A DNA stretch of 64,000 nt from Xanthomarina gelatinilytica (GTDB lineage: Bacteria; Bacteroidota; Bacteroidia; Flavobacteriales; Flavobacteriaceae). Each line of letters opens with the position of its first letter. The first letter of the stretch is position 1. This document shows positions 8,870 to 18,114 of this stretch, piece by piece. The position numbers were made by a program, and so were the translations under genes. The stretch is from positions 62,001 to 126,000 of the forward strand of contig NZ_ANLA01000015.1 of the NCBI RefSeq assembly GCF_000348685.1, read 5' to 3'. The notes beneath the pieces were generated by a model, which was not told the origin of the DNA, made no database searches, and worked only from the letters and a program-made list of their open reading frames with translations.

Positions 8870-11200
8870 CTATCTTTTTAAAGTAAAATGACCTCTATAT
8901 TCTTTGCCGTTACTAAAGGTAATTACAAACCAATAATCGTCTGTTGGCAGTAATTCCCCTTTAAAAGTGCCATCCCAACCAGAACCGAAAGCACTTAATT
9001 CTTTGAGGAGTTTTCCGTATCTGTTAAAGATGTTTACAGTTACCGAAGCTTCCATGTAATCCAAACCTACTGGATTCCAAAAATCGTTGTAACCATCGCC
9101 ATTTGGTGTGAAAAACTTAGGGAAACCTAAAACAGAAACATCTGCTGAAATGGTACCACATTCATTTTTATCCTGAATATGTATTGTATGATACCCAGCT
9201 GACACATTTGTAAATATGTTGCTGTCTTGAAAGTAACCATTGTCTATAGAATATTCGTAGTCTCCTTCGCCAGTTACAACTATTGTTATGGAGTTGTTAT
9301 CTGACGCTTCAGTTATCAAAATATCTTGAATTGTAGCTAGATTGGAAGGAAGAACCGTTATGGTTCTTGTGTTTGAACAGCCATCACTATTGGTAACCGT
9401 TACTGTATAAGTGCCTACTTCATTCACAGAAATTTGCTCTGTGCTTTCCAATAAATCAGTGCCATTTAATTGCCATTGGTAATTAAAGTCAATTGGGTTT
9501 CCATAAAGAATTCCAGCTTCCAAAAGTATGGTTTCTGGAAAGAGATTTAAGCAATAAACCATGTCTTCATCTGAAATTAATTCTGGGGAAGGGTTTACTG
9601 TTAAATAAATGGATGCATAGGCATAACAAATACCATTATCTGTAATTTGAACATATAAGGTGTCAAAATAGGAACTGTCTGTGTTTTCATAGGTTCCGGA
9701 AAGAGGGTTTGTTTGGTTTTCCAAATCAGATTGGGACCCATAAAAGGTGATTGTGGCAGTATTAGGTACATTGTTGTTTGAAAGCACAAAAGCTTCCATG
9801 GCATCCAAATCAAAGCTCGTTATGCCATCGTTAGTATCATCGTCACATCCTGGATATAATGGAAATACAATAGGATTGTTGGCAAAGGTTAAAGTTACTT
9901 CTGCAACCGAAATACAACCATTGGCATTTGTAACTCTTGCATATACAATTTGGTTAATGGCAGTATTATCAAAATTGGTTGGTGTGGGAATTGGGTTTGT
10001 GTTGGAGATTGCTTCTGCTTCAGAAAAGAAAAAGTTTTCTAAAGTCAAGGCATTGTTGTTATTGGTAACATCTGTTTCTGCATCAAATAAATTATAGTTG
10101 GTAAAACCATCCAAATTATAATCGCAACTGCTCAATGTGGTGTTAAAAACTGTTGGATTTGCAGCCATTTCAACAACTACTTCGCCATACGAAAAACAGG
10201 TGCCATCAATAACCACTTCCACATTGTAGGTTCCAGCATCTGTAACCAAGTAGGTAGGATTAGTCTCCAAGGGAATTTCCACACCATTTTTAAACCATCT
10301 ATAAGTGTTGGTTCCAGGTTGGCTGGCATCTAATAAAATGGTTTCGTTTGGACATAAAGCCGAATTGTTGGCGAGTAGTAAATCTGGTCCTAAATTGGTA
10401 CTTAATTGAAAACTGCCAGCCTCTAAAAAAACAGCCGAATCGTATCTGTAATTTTGTTCGTCTGCGATAACCAGTTTCACATGATAGGTTTCGTTAGGGA
10501 TTACATTGGCAGTTGCAGTTAAAACAGCTGTTTGTCCATTAAAATTTATGGGAGCATTGCTATAGTTCCAACCCCCAAAATAAGCTTCGTTTATGGGTTG
10601 GCAAGCGCCAGGGATCCCAGAATGAACCGTTGTTACCTTAACAGGAGTTGTGGTGCCAGGAACAAGGGCAATATTGTCGTAAATGGTTTCTGTTTCCTTT
10701 CTAATTAAAAACCCGAATAAATCGGAATATTGACAGGTATTGCTGTTGCCTTCTTGATATTCTTCGGAAGCAAAAAGATACCTGAAACTAATTTGGTCTG
10801 CAACAGCTCTAAAATTGAATTCCAAGATAGTTGCATTGATAGTGTTCGACTCGTTTAAAGCATATTCCAAATCTTCATCGCCACCCCAACCGTTTGCATC
10901 GTCGTCACTTAGAGAGGTATTTGGGCCTTGTACGTTTATCAATCTTCCCGTACTGAGCACAATGCCTTCCTGAAAGGGAAACGAAGAACCATTGGCGTTA
11001 AAATAACCATAGCTTTTATCTGGACCATTGAAATTACCACCAACAGCATTGGTAACAACCACATCTGTAATGCAATTGCTATCTATTAAGATATCTTCAA
11101 TAAGTTCTTGAGCAGAATAGGTATTACTATCTGTAATCACGTTTTGCGAATACGTCAAGGAAGAAACAAAAACACAAAGAATTATAAAATACTGTTTCAT
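8870..11200 (-). CDS. Secreted T9SS type B protein with choice-of-anchor L domain and two repeats
   Basis: 776 residues with a signal peptide at about 1-19 (ending TYSQ). Residues about 22-270 form a choice-of-anchor L domain (marks: GIVLSTG, WGGDEDLEYAL, FRYLFASEEYQE, LVPGTTTPV, YHVKLVIAD, DSAVFLEAGSF). Residues 271-349 are Ig/PKD-like. Residues 350-542 are two copies of a repeat of about 95 residues with CDxxxDGxxxFDL and YVxVxxxGxC patterns. Then come an Ig-like module (about 543-610), a second module with GEGDYEY, and the type B sorting domain from about 694: FPKFFTPNGDGYNDFW, FNRYGKLL, GWDGTFKGE and the end HFTLKR. It is exported by T9SS to the cell surface and probably adhesive. It is the last of four related genes. 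Confidence 0.88.
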   Translation of the reverse strand: MKQYFIILCVFVSSLTYSQNVITDSNTYSAQELIEDILIDSNCITDVVVTNAVGGNFNGPDKSYGYFNANGSSFPFQEGIVLSTGRLINVQGPNTSLSDDDANGWGGDEDLEYALNESNTINATILEFNFRAVADQISFRYLFASEEYQEGNSNTCQYSDLFGFLIRKETETIYDNIALVPGTTTPVKVTTVHSGIPGACQPINEAYFGGWNYSNAPINFNGQTAVLTATANVIPNETYHVKLVIADEQNYRYDSAVFLEAGSFQLSTNLGPDLLLANNSALCPNETILLDASQPGTNTYRWFKNGVEIPLETNPTYLVTDAGTYNVEVVIDGTCFSYGEVVVEMAANPTVFNTTLSSCDYNLDGFTNYNLFDAETDVTNNNNALTLENFFFSEAEAISNTNPIPTPTNFDNTAINQIVYARVTNANGCISVAEVTLTFANNPIVFPLYPGCDDDTNDGITSFDLDAMEAFVLSNNNVPNTATITFYGSQSDLENQTNPLSGTYENTDSSYFDTLYVQITDNGICYAYASIYLTVNPSPELISDEDMVYCLNLFPETILLEAGILYGNPIDFNYQWQLNGTDLLESTEQISVNEVGTYTVTVTNSDGCSNTRTITVLPSNLATIQDILITEASDNNSITIVVTGEGDYEYSIDNGYFQDSNIFTNVSAGYHTIHIQDKNECGTISADVSVLGFPKFFTPNGDGYNDFWNPVGLDYMEASVTVNIFNRYGKLLKELSAFGSGWDGTFKGELLPTDDYWFVITFSNGKEYRGHFTLKR

Positions 11201-11217
11201 TAATGGAAATTAGTGTG

Positions 11218-11225
11218 CAAAGATA
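11218..11225 (-). promoter_or_regulatory. Bacteroidota -7 box on the minus strand (TATCTTTG)
   Basis: The minus strand reads TATCTTTG, an exact TAnnTTTG match, 17 bases before the ATG at 11200. It may give the 776-residue protein its own promoter inside the four-gene train. No good -33 element is seen. Confidence 0.45.
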
Positions 11226-11279
11226 ACTAATACTAATTTTTTTACAGTATAAAGTTTGTTAAAGACTTGTGAGATTCTT

Positions 11280-14200
11280 TTATCGTTTTAAAGCAAAATG
11301 TCGTTTTACTTCAAAAGAAATATCACCTTTTTTAACATAAGCCACAAACCAGTAATCGTTAGAAGGCATTGGTTCACCACGATAGGTGCCATCCCAACCA
11401 GGAGAACTGCTGGTAAGGGTTTTGATGAGTTTGCCATATCTGTCGAAAATATTGACAATGGTTCCTTCCAATTGGTTGACTCCAGTGATGTGCCAAGTAT
11501 CGTTATAACCATCGCTGTTTGGGGTAAAAAACAAAGGAGCATCAATAATAACAATGTCTTTGATGGCAGAAGCACAACCGTTTAAATCGATAATTTCAAT
11601 GGTGTGTGGTCCTAATGTAACATTATAGAATACGTTGGACTCTTGTGGGACACCATGATCCAGAACATAAAGGTAATTTCCAATCCCACTAATGGTAACT
11701 GTAATGTTATTAGGATTAGAGAAATCAACAGTTTCTGTGAATTCTATAGTAGCTTGTTCGGATTCTATGACATTAAAGGTGGAAGTAGTTTGGCATCCAT
11801 TTATGGAGGTAACCGTTACAGAATAGGTTCCAATTTGTGTGATTTCTATTTCTGGGGTTGTAGCAGTGGTTGACCACACATAACTGTCGTCTGCAAAACC
11901 GGTTTCAGCAGAAACTATTAGTGGTAAGTTGTCTAAACAAACCGTTTGGTCTGGGATATTGACTTCTGGTTTTCTGTTTACAACCGTATTAAAGAATGTG
12001 GTGTTAAAGCAGCCTGTCTGGTTATTTTCCACTCTTACATAAATGGTTTGTCCATCAAATGCCAAATAGTTTAAATCTTGTATGGCATTGGTGTTGTCTA
12101 TGGCTTCTTCTGCCAGTTCAAAATAATCCACACTATAATTATTTGGGTCTTGTGTGCCAAGAATAAAAGGTGTTTGTTGGGACAAATTGAAAATAAGCAT
12201 GCCATCAAAATCATCATCACAAGCTATTAAATCAGGAGGTTGGTTGGCCATGGGACTTGGGTTTACCAATAAATTAAAGGAACCAATAGCAGCACAACCT
12301 GTGTCTGTATTTAAAGCATGTATAAAGATAGTATCGTTGTTTGAATTGTATGTATAATTGGTATCCAAGGGATTTTGTCCATTCTGTGCATCTGTTATAT
12401 TGGAATAAAAAGTAACATCAATTGGAGTTTGGGTTCCTATTAAATCATCAACAGCATCCAATAAATTAAAAGAGCTCGAATTGTTGTCACAAATCTCAAT
12501 AGAAGACGAGTTAATGGTAGGAGGTATGTTAACTATTAAATCCAAAGGAATGGTAACATAACAATTGGAAACAGTATTGGTGACTTTAATAAAAACCGTT
12601 TGTGGATTTGAGGTATTGCTGTAAGCACTTGGATTTGGAATGCTAATGTTATTGTTATCCACATCTTCCATGGTTTCATGATAGGTCACCAAAATATCAT
12701 TTTGTCTAATATCCAACACTTCAGATTCTGAAACTGTTAAATTGAAACTTGCAGAACCATCTTGATCTGTATCACATTGGGTTAAAGCAGAAGCTGCATT
12801 TACCAAAGGTACTTGTATCACATTTAAACCAAATTCTGCAATGGCATGGCAATAGGTTCCATTTTCCACACGTGCATAGATTTGTTGTGGATTGGTTTGA
12901 TTGGTATAATCCAGAGGTAGTTGGTTTTGTTCGTTTTCAGCGTCCGTTAAAGTCTCATAAAAAGTAATGGTTAAGTTTTCCGGACTGTTTTGGGACATTT
13001 CTGTTATGATGGCGTTTAAATCGAAGGATTCTTGACTGTCGTTGGACATGTCATCACATAAAAATGTGTCCAAAGGTGCATCAAAAACAGGAATGGAGCC
13101 TACTTCAATAATAAAAGAAGACACTCCAAAACAACTTTGGTCACTTAGGTTTTCCACACGTACATGTATGGTTTGTGGGTTTGATTGATTTGTGTAAGCC
13201 AAGTTTTTGTCAATGATGTTGGTTCTGTTTAGGGCATCTGCAGCAGATTCAAAATACAATACGCGTTTTCCAGTTTGACCGTTTAAAATTTCGGCATCTT
13301 TATCCACAAAAAAGAACTCTGCTGTTTGATTGCCATCGGTTTCACAATTTCTAAAGTTACTGATATTGGTAAACACAGGTTCGGTATTAACAATGATTTC
13401 GAAATTCACTAAGGCATAACAAGTTGTGATCTCACTTTCTATCCTTACAAATATCGTTTGTGTATTGGCATTGTATGCAGATGTGTTGGCAATGGCATTG
13501 GTATCAGCATTAGCATCATTTTCTGAAGTGTGAAAAGAGATGTTTAAGTTTGAAGTATTGGCAACAATTTCTGAAATTTTAGCCTCTAAATCCACTATAT
13601 AATATGCATCCTGATCATCGTCGCAAATTACAAGGTCTGATGGTTGAGAAACTGTTGGTGCAGGTATGACATTTATTTCAAGGGGAGCAATGTCGTTACA
13701 TCCAGTTGTTGCATCGGCCACACGTGCATAGACAATTTGAGGATTGCTTGTGTTCGTGAAAAAAGGAGGTAATATATTTTCGTTATTTTCAGCATCTGCT
13801 TGAGATATAAAATAACTAACCGTAGCATTTGCAATTCCAGAGCTTACATAGGTATCAAAGGTAGCCAATTCAATCGCTGTAAAGCCATCATCATCTGTAT
13901 CGCAATAATTTACAGGATTTAATGTTTGTAAAACCACTGCAGGATTAATCACTAAATTTATGTCTGTAAAGTAGGTGCAATCTATACTTTCTATGGTCAC
14001 GAACAATGGGTGTGGACTAGCAGTTACTTGGTAAGGAACTGTTTGGTCTATTGGGTTGGTTCCATTGGTTTGGTCTTGTTCGGTTTCATAAAAAGTAACC
14101 ATTACGTTTTCCAAATTGTTGATAATGGTGTTTCCTATGTTTTGTAGGTTAAAATCTGAAATTCCATCATTGGAAGCATCATCACATCTGTAGAAGTTTC

Positions 14201-16142
14201 TGATTTGGGTTCCTGATTCCAAAATATTGGTGTGTAATTCAATAGCTGAAATGGCAACACAACCAGTAACATCGTCAACAACCCTTATATAAACCGTTTG
14301 CACATTAGGAGTTGTATTTTCAAAGTTAGTAATATCTTGAATTGGGTTATCTCCAGTTTGCGCATCTTCATAAGAGGTGTGAAATGTGGTTGAAACATCG
14401 GTTAGCCCGTCTAAAATATCAGTAATAACCGTTGAGAGGTCAAAACTATCAAAACCATCTCCATCTTGCTCACAGGCATTTATGGTTTGAGGATCCATAT
14501 TAATAGCGGGACTGTCCAAAACAGTTACAACCATAGATGTAGTGCCAAAGCAGCCAGTGTTGGCATCTGTAACCCTCACAAAAAGCTGTTCGGTTTGATT
14601 GGTGTTTATGTATGGGGAAGCAATTGGGTTGGTGCCAGTATCAGCATCTGCTTGAGAATAGTGATAGGTAACAATTAAATTTGAGTTGTTGTTGGTTATT
14701 TCGTTGTCTGCTTGGGTTAAATCTATTTCGGTAAAGCCATCTGCCGTGGCATCGTCACAAATTTCCAAGGGTTGAGGGTCTATAATTATTGGTAAAGGAT
14801 TTACAACCAGGTTAAAATTGGCATAGGCCAAACAACCATTGGTTGTGTCTTCAATTCTTACAAATATGGTTTGTGGATTAGACGTATTTTGAATAGGATT
14901 GGTAATGGCGTTTAGGTTATTTTGGGCTTCAGTAGCAGACTCATGATAACTAATATTGTAACTTGAAGAAGGAACCGAAGCTAATACTTCGGCATCTTTA
15001 GTGCTTAAATCAAAGGTTTCAATACCATCGTTACTGGTATCATCACAAATCTCATAATCTGCAATAGGTCCAGCAGGTTGTTCGGAGTTTAGTGTAACTA
15101 CTATGGTATCGTCAATTACACAAGTGGTATTGCTAATAGGAATGGTTACAACCGTTGTATAGGTTCCAGAAGCACTAGCTGTTAAGGTTTCTGATGTTTC
15201 ACCAATTAATGGCTGTCCGTTTAAAAACCATTCGTAAGTAGCCAACGGGTTTTGTATATCGGCATTTAAAGTCACATTGTCTGCACAAGTGGTCACGTCT
15301 GGACCTAAATCTACAGAAGCATTAAAGCTGTTACCTTCAATAAAAACGGCTGAATCGAAATTCTCATCAGATTGATCTGCAATGACCAACTTAATATGGT
15401 ATTGGACATTTGGTAAAATGGCGGCGTTTGCTGTTAATACCGTTGTTCTTCCATTAAAATTGGTGTCTCCCAGATTATGTCCATCAAAATACTGTTCGTT
15501 TTCTGCTGGGCAGAAACCAACTATTTCTTCATGGACTGTATTAGTGTTAACCGGAATGGCAGTTCCAGGAACCAAAGCAACATTTTGATAAGGAGCAGCC
15601 GAACCTGTTTCTTTAATCAAGAAAGCAAAACCATCGGAATAATCACAAGGATAATTGGCATAATATTCTTCTGAAGCTAAAATATAATTGAATTGTACTT
15701 GATTGGATACCGAGATAAAATCGAATTCTATGGACGTCGCATTCAAGGTATTTGTAATTCCTAAGGCAGATTCTAAATCAGGATCTGTTCCCCATGTGGT
15801 TTCCCCTTCATTTAAAGGGTTTGCATTTACCGTGTTTCCAGCAGAAGTTGCTGCTCCAGTAGAAAGCATGATGCCATTTTCAAACGGAAAATTGGAGCTG
15901 TCTCTTTCAAAATACCCAAAACTGGCTATTTGATTTACCGAACCGTTACTGTTTGATTGTATGTTAGAAACCTCTACACAGCCTTGGATTAAGTGTGTTT
16001 CTATAAGGTCGTTCACTGGGATGTTATCGTTTATGGAAATTTGTTGGGCGTAGGTAGTTTGCATAAAAGCCATAAATAAAGCGGCTAACAGATAGCTAGC
16101 ATATGTAAGCCTTTGATGCGTACTTTTATTTTTTACTTTCAA
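11280..16142 (-). CDS. Giant secreted T9SS type B protein with choice-of-anchor L domain and eleven repeats
   Basis: 1620 residues. The signal peptide is at about 1-33 (basic start, hydrophobic core, end TYAQQ). A choice-of-anchor L domain spans about 36-275 (GIMLSTGA, TWGTDPDLESAL, FNYILASEEYY, ALVPGTAIPV, YHIKLVIAD, DSAVFIEG). An Ig-like segment spans about 276-360. Residues 361-1394 hold eleven tandem repeats of about 94 residues. Each starts with a CDD-type acidic turn, then FDL, a 'TFYxSxxDA' strand, 'NPQTIYVRV' and a closing GC. Residues 1395-1535 form two further beta modules, and the type B sorting domain starts at about 1540 (APLFFTPNSDGYNDTW, FDRYGKLIK, GWDGTYRGE, end HFALKR). It is an extended surface filament or adhesin by inference. 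It lies 79 bases upstream of the 776-residue gene and shares its architecture. Confidence 0.88.
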   Translation of the reverse strand: MKVKNKSTHQRLTYASYLLAALFMAFMQTTYAQQISINDNIPVNDLIETHLIQGCVEVSNIQSNSNGSVNQIASFGYFERDSSNFPFENGIMLSTGAATSAGNTVNANPLNEGETTWGTDPDLESALGITNTLNATSIEFDFISVSNQVQFNYILASEEYYANYPCDYSDGFAFLIKETGSAAPYQNVALVPGTAIPVNTNTVHEEIVGFCPAENEQYFDGHNLGDTNFNGRTTVLTANAAILPNVQYHIKLVIADQSDENFDSAVFIEGNSFNASVDLGPDVTTCADNVTLNADIQNPLATYEWFLNGQPLIGETSETLTASASGTYTTVVTIPISNTTCVIDDTIVVTLNSEQPAGPIADYEICDDTSNDGIETFDLSTKDAEVLASVPSSSYNISYHESATEAQNNLNAITNPIQNTSNPQTIFVRIEDTTNGCLAYANFNLVVNPLPIIIDPQPLEICDDATADGFTEIDLTQADNEITNNNSNLIVTYHYSQADADTGTNPIASPYINTNQTEQLFVRVTDANTGCFGTTSMVVTVLDSPAINMDPQTINACEQDGDGFDSFDLSTVITDILDGLTDVSTTFHTSYEDAQTGDNPIQDITNFENTTPNVQTVYIRVVDDVTGCVAISAIELHTNILESGTQIRNFYRCDDASNDGISDFNLQNIGNTIINNLENVMVTFYETEQDQTNGTNPIDQTVPYQVTASPHPLFVTIESIDCTYFTDINLVINPAVVLQTLNPVNYCDTDDDGFTAIELATFDTYVSSGIANATVSYFISQADAENNENILPPFFTNTSNPQIVYARVADATTGCNDIAPLEINVIPAPTVSQPSDLVICDDDQDAYYIVDLEAKISEIVANTSNLNISFHTSENDANADTNAIANTSAYNANTQTIFVRIESEITTCYALVNFEIIVNTEPVFTNISNFRNCETDGNQTAEFFFVDKDAEILNGQTGKRVLYFESAADALNRTNIIDKNLAYTNQSNPQTIHVRVENLSDQSCFGVSSFIIEVGSIPVFDAPLDTFLCDDMSNDSQESFDLNAIITEMSQNSPENLTITFYETLTDAENEQNQLPLDYTNQTNPQQIYARVENGTYCHAIAEFGLNVIQVPLVNAASALTQCDTDQDGSASFNLTVSESEVLDIRQNDILVTYHETMEDVDNNNISIPNPSAYSNTSNPQTVFIKVTNTVSNCYVTIPLDLIVNIPPTINSSSIEICDNNSSSFNLLDAVDDLIGTQTPIDVTFYSNITDAQNGQNPLDTNYTYNSNNDTIFIHALNTDTGCAAIGSFNLLVNPSPMANQPPDLIACDDDFDGMLIFNLSQQTPFILGTQDPNNYSVDYFELAEEAIDNTNAIQDLNYLAFDGQTIYVRVENNQTGCFNTTFFNTVVNRKPEVNIPDQTVCLDNLPLIVSAETGFADDSYVWSTTATTPEIEITQIGTYSVTVTSINGCQTTSTFNVIESEQATIEFTETVDFSNPNNITVTISGIGNYLYVLDHGVPQESNVFYNVTLGPHTIEIIDLNGCASAIKDIVIIDAPLFFTPNSDGYNDTWHITGVNQLEGTIVNIFDRYGKLIKTLTSSSPGWDGTYRGEPMPSNDYWFVAYVKKGDISFEVKRHFALKR
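11961..15062 (-). repeat. Eleven in-frame repeats of about 94 codons
   Basis: These encode residues 361-1394 of the 1620-residue protein. Shared positions: CDD/CDT/CET acidic turn, (F/I)DL six to eight residues later, (T/S)(F/Y)(Y/H) followed by DA, N(P/A)I, YxNTxNPQTIxVRVxNxxTGC, and a last strand ending VNPxP. Copies differ widely in sequence, so the array is old rather than freshly expanded. Copy 10 has a shortened acidic turn (CDNNSSSF). Confidence 0.85.
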
Positions 16143-16236
16143 GATTCTATTAATTTGGGATTAATTGGGCGAGCAAAGTAGGTAAAAATTAGACAAAACG
16201 CAAAAAATATCGATAAAATGCAATATTTTATGTTTA

Positions 16237-18075
16237 CTATCGATTTAAGTACACCCAACCTGTAAGTATATTGTAATTGGGATCGTTTAGATGCAATTGA
16301 TAAAAATAGGTTCCAGTGGGTAGGATGTTTCCAGTATTATTAATGCCTTTGTTGGCTTTTCCTTCCCATGGTGTGTTGTTGTCTCCTTCAAAAATTAAGG
16401 TGCCATATCGATTGTAAATTTTCAGTTCATGCTGTTCAAAAATATTGTAAAGTCCTTGAATGTTGAACCAATCGTTATAGCCATCATTATTTGGTGTAAA
16501 AACCTGTGGAATGTGTGGTGGACAATTTTCCACTACTAAATCAAAATAATAAATATGGTAACAGGGTTCGGCTGGTACTTTTAAATAAATGGTTTGTGGC
16601 TCAACAGAGTTTTGATAGTACGTTGGATTAATTATTTCGTTTGAATCTGTTTCAACATCTTCAAAAGATTCATAAAATGATATTGTTTGTCCATTGGTTT
16701 CAACTTGTTCCAATGATAGGGTGAGGTCGAAATAAGCTTGATCAAATCCTTCATCACAATTTTTTAATGGTTCGAGAGGATTGATAGGTATATCAAGGAG
16801 TTGGATATCCTGAAAGGCTTGGTTGTTCAGTTCATTTAATTCAACAACCGTTCCTGTGCCATTTCCAGTATCATCTACAACCATGGTTATATTTAGGTTA
16901 TTTGGCAGGCTTTCTGGAACAGTAACGGTTATTTGTCCGTTTTCCGAAGCTCCAATAACCAGTTCGTTTGTGGTAAATGTGCTGCCAATAAGTTCATTGT
17001 TGGCATAGATGGCAATGGGAACATTTGCAGCTAAAATATCTGTACTGTTTATGTTGAAAATAGTGTAATCGATTGTGATTTGTCTGTTGCCACATTCCAA
17101 AAGGATATTGTTTATTTGAACTGTAGCATCAGGAAGCTGACTGTTTAATACGGTTATAATGTTGTTTATTATAATTAAATCGGCTTGCAGGTTACCAAAA
17201 ATATCCAAATCTCCAGTTGTTAATTTTATTTCAACAGAAGTGTCCCCAATTGCAATATTATTTTGAATGCCATAAACATCAATGTCTCCATTGTAAAATG
17301 TGTTGCTGTTTGTAAAAGAGTTTGTGCCATTAAAAGCATTGTTGGCAGGATTTAATGGCGGACTTGAAATGATATTGTTATTGATGATTATGGATTCGCC
17401 ATAATTTAAATTGGCATCCCCTTCCCATGCAAGAAAACCAATTTTAGCGCCATCGTTATCCAAGACATTTACATTGTCCAATAAAATAGTTTTTTCCTGA
17501 ACATTTCTATTGATAATCTCCAAACCTTGAAATAAATTCACTTGATTTAAAGGCAACTGACTATCCTCGAAAACTACATATACACACCAACCAGCAAAAT
17601 TGGTTCTGTTGCCACAATAGCCAAGATTGTTTGTTAAGGTTTCAGAAATATCCAATCCTGAAAAGTTATAGGTAGCATTACCTGTTGTTGTGATGAAGTC
17701 TGTAATGTCTGCATAGCAAGAAAAATAAGTGAGCAAACCATAAGTAGGGTCGTTGTATTCTACTAAGTAGATATTGTCTGCACTAATTGGATTATTGTTT
17801 AAAGCCACATCCAAATCACCATTACCAGAACCAGCCCAGTAGAGATATGCAGCAACAATAGTTGTATTGGCTGGCATGAGTAAATCGGCTTGGGACTCTG
17901 ATAAAACATCACAAAAATCACGATCTATATTGTTTTCGCTAGAATTTAAAGTGTTGCCAAATGCCAAATAATCATATTGTCCATTAAATTGCTGAAATAA
18001 CGTAATCTCCTGACTAAAAAGAATGTTATTTGTCAAAATGATACAGAATATAACGTATGTAAAAAGTCGAGACAT
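16237..18075 (-). CDS. Secreted T9SS type B protein with DUF3344-like N-terminus and one repeat
   Basis: 612 residues with a signal peptide at about 1-21 (ending LFSQ). Residues about 25-300 contain AAYLYWAGSGNGDLDVAL, YFSCYADITDFI, YCGNRTNFAGWCVYVVFED and GFLAWEGDAN, a pattern I associate with DUF3344-like beta domains of surface proteins. A CARDB-like segment (about 315-425) follows with VPIAIYANNELIG and VVELNELNN. Residues 432-518 are one copy of the repeat shared with the neighbours (FDL, ISFYESFEDVE, EPQTIYLKV). The type B sorting domain is at 519-612 (VFTPNNDGYNDWF, IYNRYGTLIF, LPTGTYFYQLHL). The end is divergent from the other three (GWVYLNR). Confidence 0.82.
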   Translation of the reverse strand: MSRLFTYVIFCIILTNNILFSQEITLFQQFNGQYDYLAFGNTLNSSENNIDRDFCDVLSESQADLLMPANTTIVAAYLYWAGSGNGDLDVALNNNPISADNIYLVEYNDPTYGLLTYFSCYADITDFITTTGNATYNFSGLDISETLTNNLGYCGNRTNFAGWCVYVVFEDSQLPLNQVNLFQGLEIINRNVQEKTILLDNVNVLDNDGAKIGFLAWEGDANLNYGESIIINNNIISSPPLNPANNAFNGTNSFTNSNTFYNGDIDVYGIQNNIAIGDTSVEIKLTTGDLDIFGNLQADLIIINNIITVLNSQLPDATVQINNILLECGNRQITIDYTIFNINSTDILAANVPIAIYANNELIGSTFTTNELVIGASENGQITVTVPESLPNNLNITMVVDDTGNGTGTVVELNELNNQAFQDIQLLDIPINPLEPLKNCDEGFDQAYFDLTLSLEQVETNGQTISFYESFEDVETDSNEIINPTYYQNSVEPQTIYLKVPAEPCYHIYYFDLVVENCPPHIPQVFTPNNDGYNDWFNIQGLYNIFEQHELKIYNRYGTLIFEGDNNTPWEGKANKGINNTGNILPTGTYFYQLHLNDPNYNILTGWVYLNR

Positions 18076-18114
18076 TCAACAAAAATTATTGAATTAAATG
18101 TACAACTTTTATGT

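Noticed and set aside
14466-14678. Plus-strand open frames inside the 1620-residue protein gene
   Set aside because: They are shadows of the repeat region; their text follows from the reverse of conserved repeat codons.
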